Shown here: in pieces, positions 1 through 7,354 of the stretch
Layout of the letters: the number at the start of each line of letters is the position of its first letter
How positions within the stretch are numbered: position 1 is the first letter of the stretch
Origin: Prevotella sp. E13-27
GTDB lineage: Bacteria > Bacteroidota > Bacteroidia > Bacteroidales > Bacteroidaceae
Direction of reading: 5' to 3'
Assembly (NCBI RefSeq): GCF_023217965.1
Contig: NZ_JALPSC010000001.1
Coordinates: 1,550,001-1,614,000, forward strand
DNA: 64,000 nt
Translations under genes and position numbers: made by a program
Notes under the pieces: model-generated
The model's input: the letters and a program-made list of their open reading frames with translations, nothing else
Databases searched by the model: none
Told to the model about the DNA's origin: nothing

Positions 1-401
1 TCCGACACGTTCTGCATGCGCTTGTGGCGCGAGAACAGGCGCATGGCGTTAAGCAGTCGCAGCATGCGGAGCGTGCGCGCTCCTACGAAGGCGCCGAGGC
101 CTGACAGCAGGCTTGCTGCTGCGAGCAGCGTCACGGTGAAGTCGAAGCAGTTCCAGTGTCTCCATTGGTGATCCTTGCGGAAGAAGCTCCACATGCTCCC
201 ATCCTTCTTCGCCCACCACATGCGCACGCCTATCTCCACTATGAAGCAAACGATGCTTATGTCAACAAACAGGTTCAGCTGCTTGCCGTAGGCCGATTGT
301 ATGTCGGGGTCGGTAAGCATGAATGCTGCCAGCAGGTTCAGCGCCAGCAGTGTGTTTATGAACAGGTCAATGACGTATCGTTTGTTTAGGTTCTTCTTCA
401 T
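1..401 (-). CDS. Ion transport protein (voltage-gated cation channel family), N-terminal part
   Basis: Partial gene running off the left edge; about 133 codons are visible from the start codon at 399-401, and translation is open to base 1. The protein starts MKKNLNKRYVIDLF and has hydrophobic segments at about residues 9-30 and 43-60. A segment beginning WNCFDFTVTLLAAASLLSG follows, then a positively charged stretch with regularly spaced arginines (RTLRMLRLLNAMRLFSRHKR, about residues 110-129). That order (S1, S2, the WNxFD motif at S3, arginine-rich S4) is the voltage-sensor plan of the ion-transport family. The pore half lies outside the window. A TACTTTTG box sits 6 nt before the start codon. 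Ion selectivity cannot be judged. Confidence 0.82.
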   Translation of the reverse strand, partial: MKKNLNKRYVIDLFINTLLALNLLAAFMLTDPDIQSAYGKQLNLFVDISIVCFIVEIGVRMWWAKKDGSMWSFFRKDHQWRHWNCFDFTVTLLAAASLLSGLGAFVGARTLRMLRLLNAMRLFSRHKRMQNVS

Positions 402-407
402 GCTCTG

Positions 408-415
408 CAAAAGTA
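408..415 (-). promoter_or_regulatory. Promoter -7 box (TACTTTTG) of the ion-channel gene
   Basis: TACTTTTG on the minus strand matches the Bacteroidetes TAnnTTTG box. It lies only 6 nt before the ATG, so transcription would begin at or next to the start codon. No clear TTG was found at the -33 position. Confidence 0.5.
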
Positions 416-468
416 ATTAAAAAATATTACTCCACATCTTTTTCCCACCTTTTTTTATATAATAACGA

Positions 469-801
469 TAATATGATTTTACAAAAACATTCAATGAAGT
501 ATAAACATACTCAACTTTCGCAAGTATAAAAACTACCACAGATTTCGCAGATGACACGGATTTTTGCCTATTGCAGCGGCTAAAGCCGCGATTATGGATG
601 ATTTCACAGATTACAGTGACTATAGCCACGATTGATTTAGGATTCTACAGATTTAAACGAAGACAATCGCGGCTTCAGCCGCAGAAATCCAAACAAATCA
701 GCGAAATATCAACTGCAACATGCAGCCATAATCTGTAAAATCTGTGAAATCTGCGGTCTTTAACAACTTGAGAAACTTTAGTAATATGATTTTACAAAAA
801 C
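469..801. repeat. 20-bp direct repeats (469-488 and 782-801) flanking a palindromic element
   Basis: The same 20 bases (TAATATGATTTTACAAAAAC) occur at 469-488 and 782-801, with the inverted-repeat element 535-757 between them. The copies do not abut the element ends, so this is not a simple target-site duplication; a local duplication is as likely. Confidence 0.6.
535..757. repeat. Inverted-repeat element, 'accacagattt' family, no gene
   Basis: The left end reads ACCACAGATTTCGCAGATGA and the right end, reversed, reads ACCGCAGATTTCACAGATTT. A second nested inverted repeat (gcggctaaagccgcgatt near 576-593 and its near complement near 664-681) lies inside. The ends match the family seen at 7176-7346 and 47716-48226. 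No reading frame was found inside. Probably a gene-less, MITE-like relative of the element at 47716. Confidence 0.65.
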
Positions 802-811
802 CAGAAATACC

Positions 812-938
812 CCATTAAAGAGATTGTACTCTTGCCAGAGTACTAACGGTATCAGCGCCAAACTTCCTTGAGAGCAAGCTCTCAGATAAGTTTTCCACTA
901 ATACCGTTACCCTTTCAGGGATTTAATCTCTTTAATGG
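812..938. ncRNA. Cloverleaf-forming structured element, unknown class
   Basis: A 14-bp outer stem (812-825 with 925-938) encloses three side stems that abut with no unpaired base on the 5' side. They are a 6-bp hairpin at 826-843 (GTACTC/GAGTAC), a long arm at 844-909 and a small hairpin CCCTttcAGGG at 910-920. The long arm has a 9-bp base (TAACGGTAT/ATACCGTTA), an inner AAACTT/AAGTTT and an apical TGAGAGC/GCTCTCA. Only four bases (921-924) remain unpaired at the junction. It lies 55 nt past the repeat element, far from any start codon. It could be a small RNA or a DNA element recognised as a folded single strand. I match it to no known family, and orientation is undetermined. Confidence 0.55.
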
Positions 939-963
939 CAAAAACATAAAAAACAATCTTAAC

Positions 964-1054
964 GATAACTGTTTCAAATTTTTTGTTGAAGAAGCCTGTT
1001 TTTTAGCGTAAGCGTTGTTTTTTCTTTTTGATGTTTGTAATAACGACAGTTATC
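964..1054. repeat. Spaced 9-bp inverted repeat
   Basis: GATAACTGT at 964-972 pairs with ACAGTTATC at 1046-1054 across about 70 AT-rich bases. It could form a weak large hairpin. No gene is seen here. Confidence 0.3.
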
Positions 1055-1152
1055 AGTCCTATCAGTGACTTAGAATCGAAATTCTTCTTTGTACTTACAG
1101 AGAAAGACACTGAGGTTGGCTGATAAAGGTACATGTTCTGATGGGAAAAACT

Positions 1153-1240
1153 AAATCTGCGACACAGATTTAATAATTTGCGTCACAGATTACTAAATCT
1201 GTGTCGTGGATTTAATAAACTGTGACGCGGATTTAATTAT
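1153..1240. repeat. 21-nt tandem array, four degenerate units
   Basis: Four units follow the pattern CTGYGWCRYRGATTTAAT with their CTG cores at 1157, 1178, 1199 and 1220, an exact 21-nt period (about two helical turns). Each core is partly self-complementary. It lies beyond the stop of the minus-strand HicB-like gene. Confidence 0.65.
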
Positions 1241-1309
1241 TTTAGTCTGTCCTTTTCTCTTTGCCTGACTAACATGACGCGTTCTTCTGGCGCTATAGAA
1301 AAGAAATAC

Positions 1310-1495
1310 TTATTGGTATGCCAACTTTATGTAATCGTCAATGGCTCCCTCAAAATCCTTCTTTAACTCGTTTACATCTTTTCCTTCATAGGTGATGGCA
1401 TTCTTGCTCATGCCTTGTACTTTCCCGTAAAGGCAATCATCTTCCTCGCTATATTCTACACTGCCTGTGTAGCCTTTGTACTTTAAGTATTTCAT
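1310..1495 (-). CDS. HicB-like antitoxin-family protein, short and without a partner
   Basis: 61 residues from MKYLKYKGYTGSVEY. The fold pattern (strand, EDDCLYGKVQGM, then a helix DVNELKKDFEGAIDDYIK) resembles the partly degenerate RNase H-like domain of HicB antitoxins, which neutralise the HicA mRNA-cleaving toxin. It ends just after that domain and lacks the usual C-terminal DNA-binding part. No HicA-like frame is adjacent. A longer in-frame start 22 codons upstream is rejected because a good promoter (1509-1539) lies inside that extension. The product may be a solitary regulator or a remnant of a toxin-antitoxin pair. Family assignment is likely; function is open. Confidence 0.65.
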   Translation of the reverse strand: MKYLKYKGYTGSVEYSEEDDCLYGKVQGMSKNAITYEGKDVNELKKDFEGAIDDYIKLAYQ

Positions 1496-1508
1496 ATTCT
1501 GTTTTTCG

Positions 1509-1539
1509 CAAAGATAACTATTATTAGTTACACACGCAA
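1509..1539 (-). promoter_or_regulatory. Bacteroidetes promoter of the HicB-like gene
   Basis: On the minus strand TTG (1537-1539), 20 nt, then TATCTTTG (1509-1516), matching the -33/-7 consensus. The box ends 13 nt before ATG 1495, which sets the start and predicts a very short leader. Confidence 0.7.
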
Positions 1540-1651
1540 GTGTTTCTCTCTTTTTTATCAATTATTAAACCCTCATTCACGAACAATCCCTTCAACCGTG
1601 GTGGCTGAAGAGATTGTTGCTGTATTATGAGATAGGAATTAATAATTGTAG

Positions 1652-1837
1652 TTATTCGGCTTCTTCCTCTTCGTCGTCCCAGACGCTGTTACGACGAGAG
1701 CTGAACTCGCCATTATACTCTTTGTCACTTACATATACATCAGGTGTTGTTTCACCTGTTGGAAGCGTAGAGGTTGTCATCAAAACAGATTTTACTGCAA
1801 AGACATATATGCTTGGGGTCTGATAATTCTTTTTCAT
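1652..1837 (-). CDS. Small peptide with an acidic tail, function unknown
   Basis: 61 residues, starting MKKNYQTPSIYVFAVKSVLM and ending SSRRNSVWDDEEEEAE. Many Bacteroidales encode short proteins with a MKKxYxxPxIxV opening and a Trp-acidic end, often in strings near secreted proteins; their role is not settled and a peptide-precursor role has been suspected. It has no clear secretion signal. It lies 20 nt upstream of nothing on its own strand: on the minus strand it follows the surface-protein gene 1858-4331, so it is probably in the same transcript. No processing enzyme is adjacent. I recognise no catalytic motif and assign no function. Confidence 0.6.
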   Translation of the reverse strand: MKKNYQTPSIYVFAVKSVLMTTSTLPTGETTPDVYVSDKEYNGEFSSRRNSVWDDEEEEAE

Positions 1838-1857
1838 AATGCGTTTTCCTTTCTGTC

Positions 1858-4331
1858 TTACTTAATAACAACTTTACGTCCATTCACAATGTAGATGCCT
1901 TTCTTACCCTTCTGCACTTTTTGTCCGCTAAGGGTATATATGTGCTCTGCCTCAGGGTCAACCATCTTTACAAATCCCAAATCGGTTGTTGTTCCTTCTT
2001 CGTCTTCAAAGACTATGGTTATGCGTGCATCTCCTCCTGTGGGCGCACTCACACCTGTAAAGTATGCATGATAGCCTTTGACACTAGCTCCGCTTGCAGC
2101 CTTGCGTATCTGGCCTGCAGTCGTTACGCCGTACCAATCGTCATTATTATAAGTTTTTGTAGTCCATATTCCTTTGAAAACAGATTGTTGTGTCATGTTA
2201 CCACTTGTGTAGTTGCTGGAGCCGATATAGCTCTGTTCCAAGAAAATATTGTCTTTGTCCACATTATTTGCATTCGTGGCATAAACTAGGTAAGGGGTGC
2301 TTATTCCTCTTGATGGCGCTTTCTGGAAAGTAAGAGTTCCGTTTTCATAACTCTTTATCTTGAAAATCTCATATCCTGTTCCAAAGATTCTTTCAAGGTG
2401 CTCGTCAGTTAGAACGAAAGGTATGCAGATTGTGTTCCATCCGTTCCGGGGAGTGTATTTTAGCCAAACGACACCTTTGCTTAGAGAACCACTTGGTGCG
2501 TTATCTGTAGCTCCTGTTTCGTCTAGAATGTGGGTTGTCTTTGACATGGTAACGTTCGTGGAAACTGTTGCTAACTCAGATTCTCCATTGTTATAAATAA
2601 TTTTGATATACATCTTTTTTGATGCCTTTTCTTCTATTGGGGTAAACGAAAACTGTATCGTCATATCCCTATTGGCGCTTATAGATTGGCTTGTTTTCTC
2701 AGCAACTTTCTCATCATCGTAATACAACTCGGCATCGAAAGATTCATTGTTGCCGCCTAATTCTCTTACTTCAACTGATGCAGTATAAGTACCGCCAATT
2801 GTACCTGAAGTAGGCATATTTTTTGAACCCAGCTCTAATAAATTCTCGGTACTAGCAAGGCTAAAACCATAAATGTTATCGATAGCAACATTATATCCTG
2901 AAAAACCGAGCCAATAGTATCCCGTAGAAGGAGCTGTATATGAAGTGGATCCACCGGACAAAGATGTATAAGAACTGCGGCTGTTGTTTCTGTAAACTTT
3001 TATTGTAGGACTTCCTGTTACCTCAAAATTTATGGTCTGTCCTGCAGTGGCATATAGTCGAGGCGTGCGCAATTCGTAACCGCTAGATGATGAAAATGCC
3101 TTTCCCTCATAACCACTTTGGTTGGTTTTCCAATTGTTGTTCTGGTTGCACCATGAAGAAGGAATTCCATTTTCGAAGGTTTCCCATGCCTGAATCGGGG
3201 TGAAGGATACAAGACTCGTCCAGTTACTCTCGTTGCCGCCATCATAGCAAGCAAGAACAGACGCATAGTATAATTGTCCTGGTGTCAATCCGGTAAGAGT
3301 ATATGAGTTGCTGTTGATGTCTTCCACTAGCGAACCTTCATTGTTTTCAGGGTTGAAGGTTGCAGTATGATAACGTAGTTTCCACGCTGTTGGAGTTGTG
3401 CCTGTCCCATTTGTCCAACTAAGTGTGGCTCGGTCGCCAACACCAGCATAGTTGGAGACAGTGAGATCTGTAGGTGTTGGATATTGCTCAAGAGTTGTAA
3501 ATGATAATGGACCTGCCCAGTTACTTTGGGTATCTCCATTGATATAAGCACGAACGTAAGCGTAGTAGGTAGATGATTCTGACAATCCTGACAGAGTATA
3601 AGAATTGGATGCTATGGGGTCGTCATCCGCCATGGTACCTTCACTTTCTGGATTGAAATTGGAGCCTTTATTGTATTTAATTTGCCATGCGGTTTCTTCA
3701 TCACCAGGAGTCCATGATAATGTGGCAGAATTTGAAGTATACGAGTCAACCGTAAGGTTTTTGGGACGCTTATATGTCTCGATATGCTAATGTCATCAAT
3801 ATATAATCTCCACTTACTAGCTGATGAATACTTTATTGCTACGTACTTTACATCTTTAGGAAATGAAGCTTCGTATTTGTGCCATTCTGTATCATTTGAA
3901 GTAACCTCATCATCCCAAGTGAATTTACTTGTATCATCTGTATCGGTTGAATATCCGACACTAAACTTTTCTACTGAAGAGGAACCCGTTCCATTGTTGT
4001 TGTAGTAAAAAGAAACATCAATTCCTGTAGCAGAATTCGCTAAAAGGGGAGATATTAGGTATTGGTCTTCTGTTGTTTTATAATAAAAACGAAAGCTATA
4101 AGAGCCATTTTTTGAAACAAATCCTGTGTTTCCTGTCGTTTGTATCGTACTCATAGATTGTGTTGACACACGAGTCCACCCTTCTCCTGCAAGATTGTTA
4201 TTCTCAAATCCATAGCTATACGGCAGACTTTTCTGCGCCCACGCAGAACTACTTCCGCCGAGTAATAATATTAAGACGAGGACTGATTTTATATACAGCC
4301 CGAGATTACAGAAAAAAGTATTCCTTTCCAT
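1858..4331 (-). pseudogene. Secreted fibronectin type III surface protein, interrupted by one frameshift
   Basis: The first part starts at 4331 with a signal peptide (LVLILLLGGSSSAWAQ), then a jelly-roll, adhesion-like domain ending YIDDISIS. The frame then changes at an A5 run on the coding strand (3758-3762). Reading one extra A continues as VPKNLTVDSYTSNSATLSW, a normal fibronectin type III start, and leads in frame into the second part. That part carries more fibronectin repeats (ESSTYYAYVRAY, GLTPGQLYYASVLA), a second jelly-roll domain (ENGIPSSWCNQ) and a C-terminal tail (YTLSGQKVQKGKKGIYIVNG) of type IX secretion character. Intact length would be about 825 residues. As given, the first frame stops at 3612. 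Either a real broken gene, a phase-variable homopolymer, or a sequencing error. Probably a cell-surface or secreted binding protein; no enzyme motif seen. Confidence 0.75.
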
Positions 4332-4403
4332 AATTATGAGTAATAATTTAAGTTTAGTTTTAGTTGGCTTCTCTAAAGAGGCCAGAAAGTGTCATTGCAA
4401 GTG

Positions 4404-4434
4404 CAAATATAAAGAAAAGGAAAGAAAATAACAA
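4404..4434 (-). promoter_or_regulatory. Promoter of the fibronectin-type surface protein
   Basis: On the minus strand TTG (4432-4434), 20 nt, TATATTTG (4404-4411): an exact consensus match. The predicted 5' leader of about 65 nt contains a short hairpin (GGCttCTCTaaAGAGgCC, 4366-4383). Confidence 0.7.
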
Positions 4435-4519
4435 GAGTTTTCCAAAAAAAATGCAAAAAAAGCCTGTTTTATTGTCCTTTTTCCGCTTTTTGAACAATAA
4501 AAGCATGAAAAACAGCGCC

Positions 4520-4587
4520 AAAAGCGTTCTTACTAAACACAAAGAGCGTTCTTACTAAACGCGATGAGTGATTAATAAGAACGCTCT
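4520..4587. repeat. 22-nt repeat array, three units (same family as 46546-46654)
   Basis: Two units at 4520-4541 and 4542-4563 read AGCGTTCTTACTAAAC at their core. The third (4564-4587) is the reverse orientation, GATTAATAAGAACGCTCT. Reversed, the first two match the units at 46546-46654. The array sits just beyond the minus-strand stop at 4612. Confidence 0.65.
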
Positions 4588-4611
4588 TAGGGAAGTAAAT
4601 CTGTATGGTGA

Positions 4612-5013
4612 CTATACAGCTATAAGCTCCTGTCCTATCTCGCGAACAGTATCAAGTATCATGGCTACCCTTACATCACTGGCTTTTTTCTTTCCGCTGA
4701 TGTACTGGGCCATAAGACTTTGGGAGATGCCCAGTCGTCGGGCAATAGCTGAAACATTCAACTCAGGATGCGCCATGAAAACTTTGTAGAGGAGTGTCGT
4801 CTCTCGCTTTTCAAAGAAACCGTCAAAGCTTAGGTCTTCGTCAATATCGTTCCAATGAATGCCATAATCATCAGATTCATAGTTTTCCCGCTGCTCTTTT
4901 GTAGCATATCTCAGACGTGGATAGTCGTTGAATTTCTCACACGCTTCCTTCCCATCGATAGTCCTAATCCATACTGCATCGTCTGTAAGCCAAATCTTTT
5001 CGATTTTCTCCAT
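4612..5013 (-). CDS. DUF2442 plus helix-turn-helix protein
   Basis: 133 residues. The N-terminal half (KIEKIWLTDDAVWIRTIDGK, then FNDYPRLRYAT) has the DUF2442 pattern. The C-terminal half has an XRE-like helix-turn-helix (VSAIARRLGISQSLMAQYIS, about residues 86-105) followed by GKKKASD. DUF2442 proteins are commonly encoded next to DUF4160 proteins, as here: 15 nt separate the two genes and they share one promoter. The pairing of a small basic protein and a DNA-binding partner suggests a toxin-antitoxin-like module in which this gene would be the regulator; that is inference from layout. Confidence 0.75.
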   Translation of the reverse strand: MEKIEKIWLTDDAVWIRTIDGKEACEKFNDYPRLRYATKEQRENYESDDYGIHWNDIDEDLSFDGFFEKRETTLLYKVFMAHPELNVSAIARRLGISQSLMAQYISGKKKASDVRVAMILDTVREIGQELIAV

Positions 5014-5028
5014 AGTTGCCTCCTTTCT

Positions 5029-5277
5029 TTATTTTGCATTGTTAAAGAACATGTTCCAGTGCTGTGCAATAATCTCTTCGTTATCCTTTATTATCGTCTC
5101 AATCATCTTTAACTCCGAGGGCTTAAATCCATGATTATAGACTAAAGAAATTGGAAGTATATCGTATTTTGCGACAGCACCGCCCTTTTTCACATGAATG
5201 TGAATCGGTGAATGGTCATTACCATAAAACCAAAATCTGTATCCAAATAGATTAAATACTGTTGGCATATTATTCAC
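5029..5277 (-). CDS. DUF4160 family protein
   Basis: 82 residues starting MNNMPTVFNLFGYRFWFYGN. The family signature of a short beta segment followed by an HIHV motif is present (DHSPIHIHVKKGGAVAKYD, residues about 22-40), then a C-terminal helix (ELKMIETIIKDNEEIIAQHW). The biochemical role of DUF4160 is not established. It is the first gene of a two-gene unit with the DUF2442/HTH protein 15 nt downstream, and has its own promoter. Possibly the effector of a toxin-antitoxin-like pair. Confidence 0.78.
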   Translation of the reverse strand: MNNMPTVFNLFGYRFWFYGNDHSPIHIHVKKGGAVAKYDILPISLVYNHGFKPSELKMIETIIKDNEEIIAQHWNMFFNNAK

Positions 5278-5287
5278 ATTTATGGCG

Positions 5288-5317
5288 CAAAGATAGGTAA
5301 TTTTTTTATTACCTCAA
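5288..5317 (-). promoter_or_regulatory. Promoter of the DUF4160/DUF2442 pair
   Basis: On the minus strand TTG (5315-5317), 19 nt, TATCTTTG (5288-5295), 10 nt before ATG 5277; a very short leader is predicted. Confidence 0.65.
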
Positions 5318-5450
5318 AACTTTTGGGCTTTTTTCTTATTAATGGACGAAAATCTGCGAGAATTGGACAAAAATAGGGACACGAAAAAGATTTTCGTGAG
5401 ATTTTTGAAGATTTTCGTTCAGATAAAAGAAGACAATTATTTTTTATTGA

Positions 5451-5592
5451 GAGGACGTGTCATAATTAACCACAACGGATTTCACGGATTTCACGGATTT
5501 TCTAAGTTACTGATTATCAGTAGGGCTTAAATCCGTAAAATCCGTGAAATCCGTTGTTTTTTAATTAAATCTTGTGTTTTGACACACCCTCT
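5451..5592. repeat. Inverted-repeat element, 'acaacggattt' type, no gene
   Basis: The outer ends GAGGACGTGTCA (5451-5462) and, reversed, GAGGGTGTGTCA (5581-5592) flank inner arms ACAACGGATTTCACGGATTT and its near complement (to about 5567). Related to 19421-19525, which shares the CATAATTAA-CACAACGG join. No convincing gene is inside; it fills most of the 5278-5619 gap. Confidence 0.65.
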
Positions 5593-5619
5593 TAAAATAA
5601 ATCTGTTGTCTAAAAAATC

Positions 5620-7128
5620 TTACTTGATCAGTACCTTTTTGCCACCGATGATGTTCAGGCCGCGCTGAGGCTTCTGCAGGCGCTGGCCAGAGAGACTGTA
5701 GATGGCGCTGTTAGTCTTGGCAGAGTCAGCATCGACAGTGACGACGCCCAGGGCCTGCCAGTCGAGGTCAACCCAGCAAATCTCTGACTTCTTCTCTGAG
5801 CTGGCACCACGATAGATGGTCTGCAGGCCCAGGCGCTGCCATGTCTTCAGTTCGCTCTCGCCGAACCTCTCGAAATAGACGGTGTGACGGCTTATGTCGA
5901 GACCATCGGTGAAGTCGTATGGAATCTCGGTCATGTCCTCCTTGAGCTTGTAGTATTTGCTTGAGGGGAAGGTGATGGGCTGAGGGTCGCCAGTGCCCTT
6001 GTCGCAGAGGAACACGTAGCTAAGCTTATCTGACAGCATAGGCTCGCCATCAACATCGCTGAGAGGCACATAGAGCTCTGCAAAGTACCAGTTAGTGCTG
6101 CCATAAGGAGACCTCTGAGAGTTGAAGGTCATCTCAGGCTTAGAAGGAGTGGCCTCGCGCTCCAGAATCTTCTTTATCGTCACACTGTTGAGGGTGTAGT
6201 ATGAGTCGGCCTTTTCTCTGTCGCTCGTCACGGCAATGGTCTGCGAGGTAGAGAAGGTGTTGGTGGTGGCATCATAGCTGAGTGTGATGTCTGTGATGCC
6301 TCCCGTGCGCTTCGTTGCAGCGAGGAAGTAGTGCCATGTCTGGTTGTAGAGTGAGCTTGAACCGATATACTGGCCTACAGGGATGACATACTTGCCCTGA
6401 GCATTCTTCGTGGCCTTAGCCCATGCATAGTCCACGTTCTCAACGATGCCCTGGATATAGACATCCTCACCATCGAAGCCAATGTTTACTGGGAGATCGT
6501 ATTTCTCAGTAACGAGCTCAAACTCTCCGCTTGAATTCTCCTCGTTGATGGTGCGCGTGCCATGGAGCAGGTAAGGCTCAACGGTCAGACCTTCAGGCAC
6601 GGTGATGGGCACGAGTGGTGCCAGGCCGCCCAGTGTGTAGGTGGCTTGCTTGACATAGCAGAACATGGCTGCTTCAGGATCGTTAGGTGCACTTGTCTCT
6701 GAAGCATAGATGCTGGGATTATAGGTGATGGTGCGTGTCAAGGCATCGTAGGAGAAGAGGATGTCGGCAATAGTTACGTTCTTCTGATCATCAAGGGAAT
6801 AGCCGGTGAGATACTCCTTGCCGTACTGATCTTCGCCAACGAACTGGCCTGAAGGAACGGTGATCTTGCCATCGGCAAGGGTGCCCTTGACATAAGAGTT
6901 GGGGAAATAGTAAGCGAGACCTTGCAGATAGACGTCGTTACCATCGAAGACGAGCTTCGCCGTCATCTTCTTGTCGGTGTCCTGCATGCCCGACTGCTGT
7001 GCCACGGAATGGGTGATGGCAAGGGTGAACTCCTCGGGCTCAACGCCTTGAGGGGGTGTTATCAGACTGTCGGCTTTCGCCACAATCGAAAGCAATAGCG
7101 TGATTGCTAAGAATGTTAGTTTTTTCAT
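5620..7128 (-). CDS. Secreted protein of unknown function, paralogue of 24857-26338
   Basis: 502 residues with a signal peptide (MKKLTFLAITLLLSIVAKA). It contains two similar modules of about 150 residues built on the same phrases: FDGNDVYLQGLAYYFPNSYVKG then PSGQFVG, and FDGEDVYIQGIVENVDYAWAKA then PVGQYIG. A third region ends in a short C-terminal tail (IYSLSGQRLQKPQRGLNIIG) of type IX secretion character. The protein at 24857-26338 shares the whole plan. It is the last gene of the minus-strand run containing the SusC/SusD locus but is separated from DUF4302 by the repeat 7176-7346, so membership of that operon is uncertain. No enzyme motif recognised. Confidence 0.7.
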   Translation of the reverse strand: MKKLTFLAITLLLSIVAKADSLITPPQGVEPEEFTLAITHSVAQQSGMQDTDKKMTAKLVFDGNDVYLQGLAYYFPNSYVKGTLADGKITVPSGQFVGEDQYGKEYLTGYSLDDQKNVTIADILFSYDALTRTITYNPSIYASETSAPNDPEAAMFCYVKQATYTLGGLAPLVPITVPEGLTVEPYLLHGTRTINEENSSGEFELVTEKYDLPVNIGFDGEDVYIQGIVENVDYAWAKATKNAQGKYVIPVGQYIGSSSLYNQTWHYFLAATKRTGGITDITLSYDATTNTFSTSQTIAVTSDREKADSYYTLNSVTIKKILEREATPSKPEMTFNSQRSPYGSTNWYFAELYVPLSDVDGEPMLSDKLSYVFLCDKGTGDPQPITFPSSKYYKLKEDMTEIPYDFTDGLDISRHTVYFERFGESELKTWQRLGLQTIYRGASSEKKSEICWVDLDWQALGVVTVDADSAKTNSAIYSLSGQRLQKPQRGLNIIGGKKVLIK

Positions 7129-7175
7129 GTCTTTATCTTTTTGGTTGTTTTACTTCTTTGTTTCTGTATTCTTCT

Positions 7176-7346
7176 ACCACAGATTACGCAGATTTCGCAG
7201 ATATTTATTGCGCTTTACTCTTTATGTTTACAGATTTATTTGGATTTTTGCAGCTGAAGCAGCGATTAGCTTCGCATAAAATCTATAAAATCTTGTATTA
7301 ATCGTGGGTTAAGCCACTGTAATCTGCTTAGAGTGGAATCTGTGGT
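7176..7346. repeat. Inverted-repeat element, 'accacagatt' family, no gene
   Basis: Ends ACCACAGATTACGCAGATTT and, reversed, ACCACAGATTCCACTCTAAG; the flanking CT/AG extends the symmetry. It has a weaker internal copy of the sequence seen in 535-757 (gcagctgaagcagcgatt). Located between two minus-strand genes. Confidence 0.65.
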
Positions 7347-7354
7347 AGTGCTCT

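Noticed and set aside
469..801. Target-site duplication of the element 535-757.
   Set aside because: The 20-bp copies lie 46 and 24 nt from the element ends, not next to them.
812..938. tRNA, attC site or self-cleaving ribozyme as explanation of the cloverleaf.
   Set aside because: No tRNA-length acceptor or T-loop sequence, no integron core-site motifs and no catalytic core I recognise.
4364..4558. 64-codon plus-strand and 60-codon minus-strand frames between 4332 and 4611.
   Set aside because: Lysine/phenylalanine-rich translation of AT-rich promoter DNA and of the 22-nt repeats.
5342..5530. 62-codon plus-strand frame (MDENLRELDKNRDTKKIF).
   Set aside because: Half of it is the inverted-repeat element 5451-5592; no family features.
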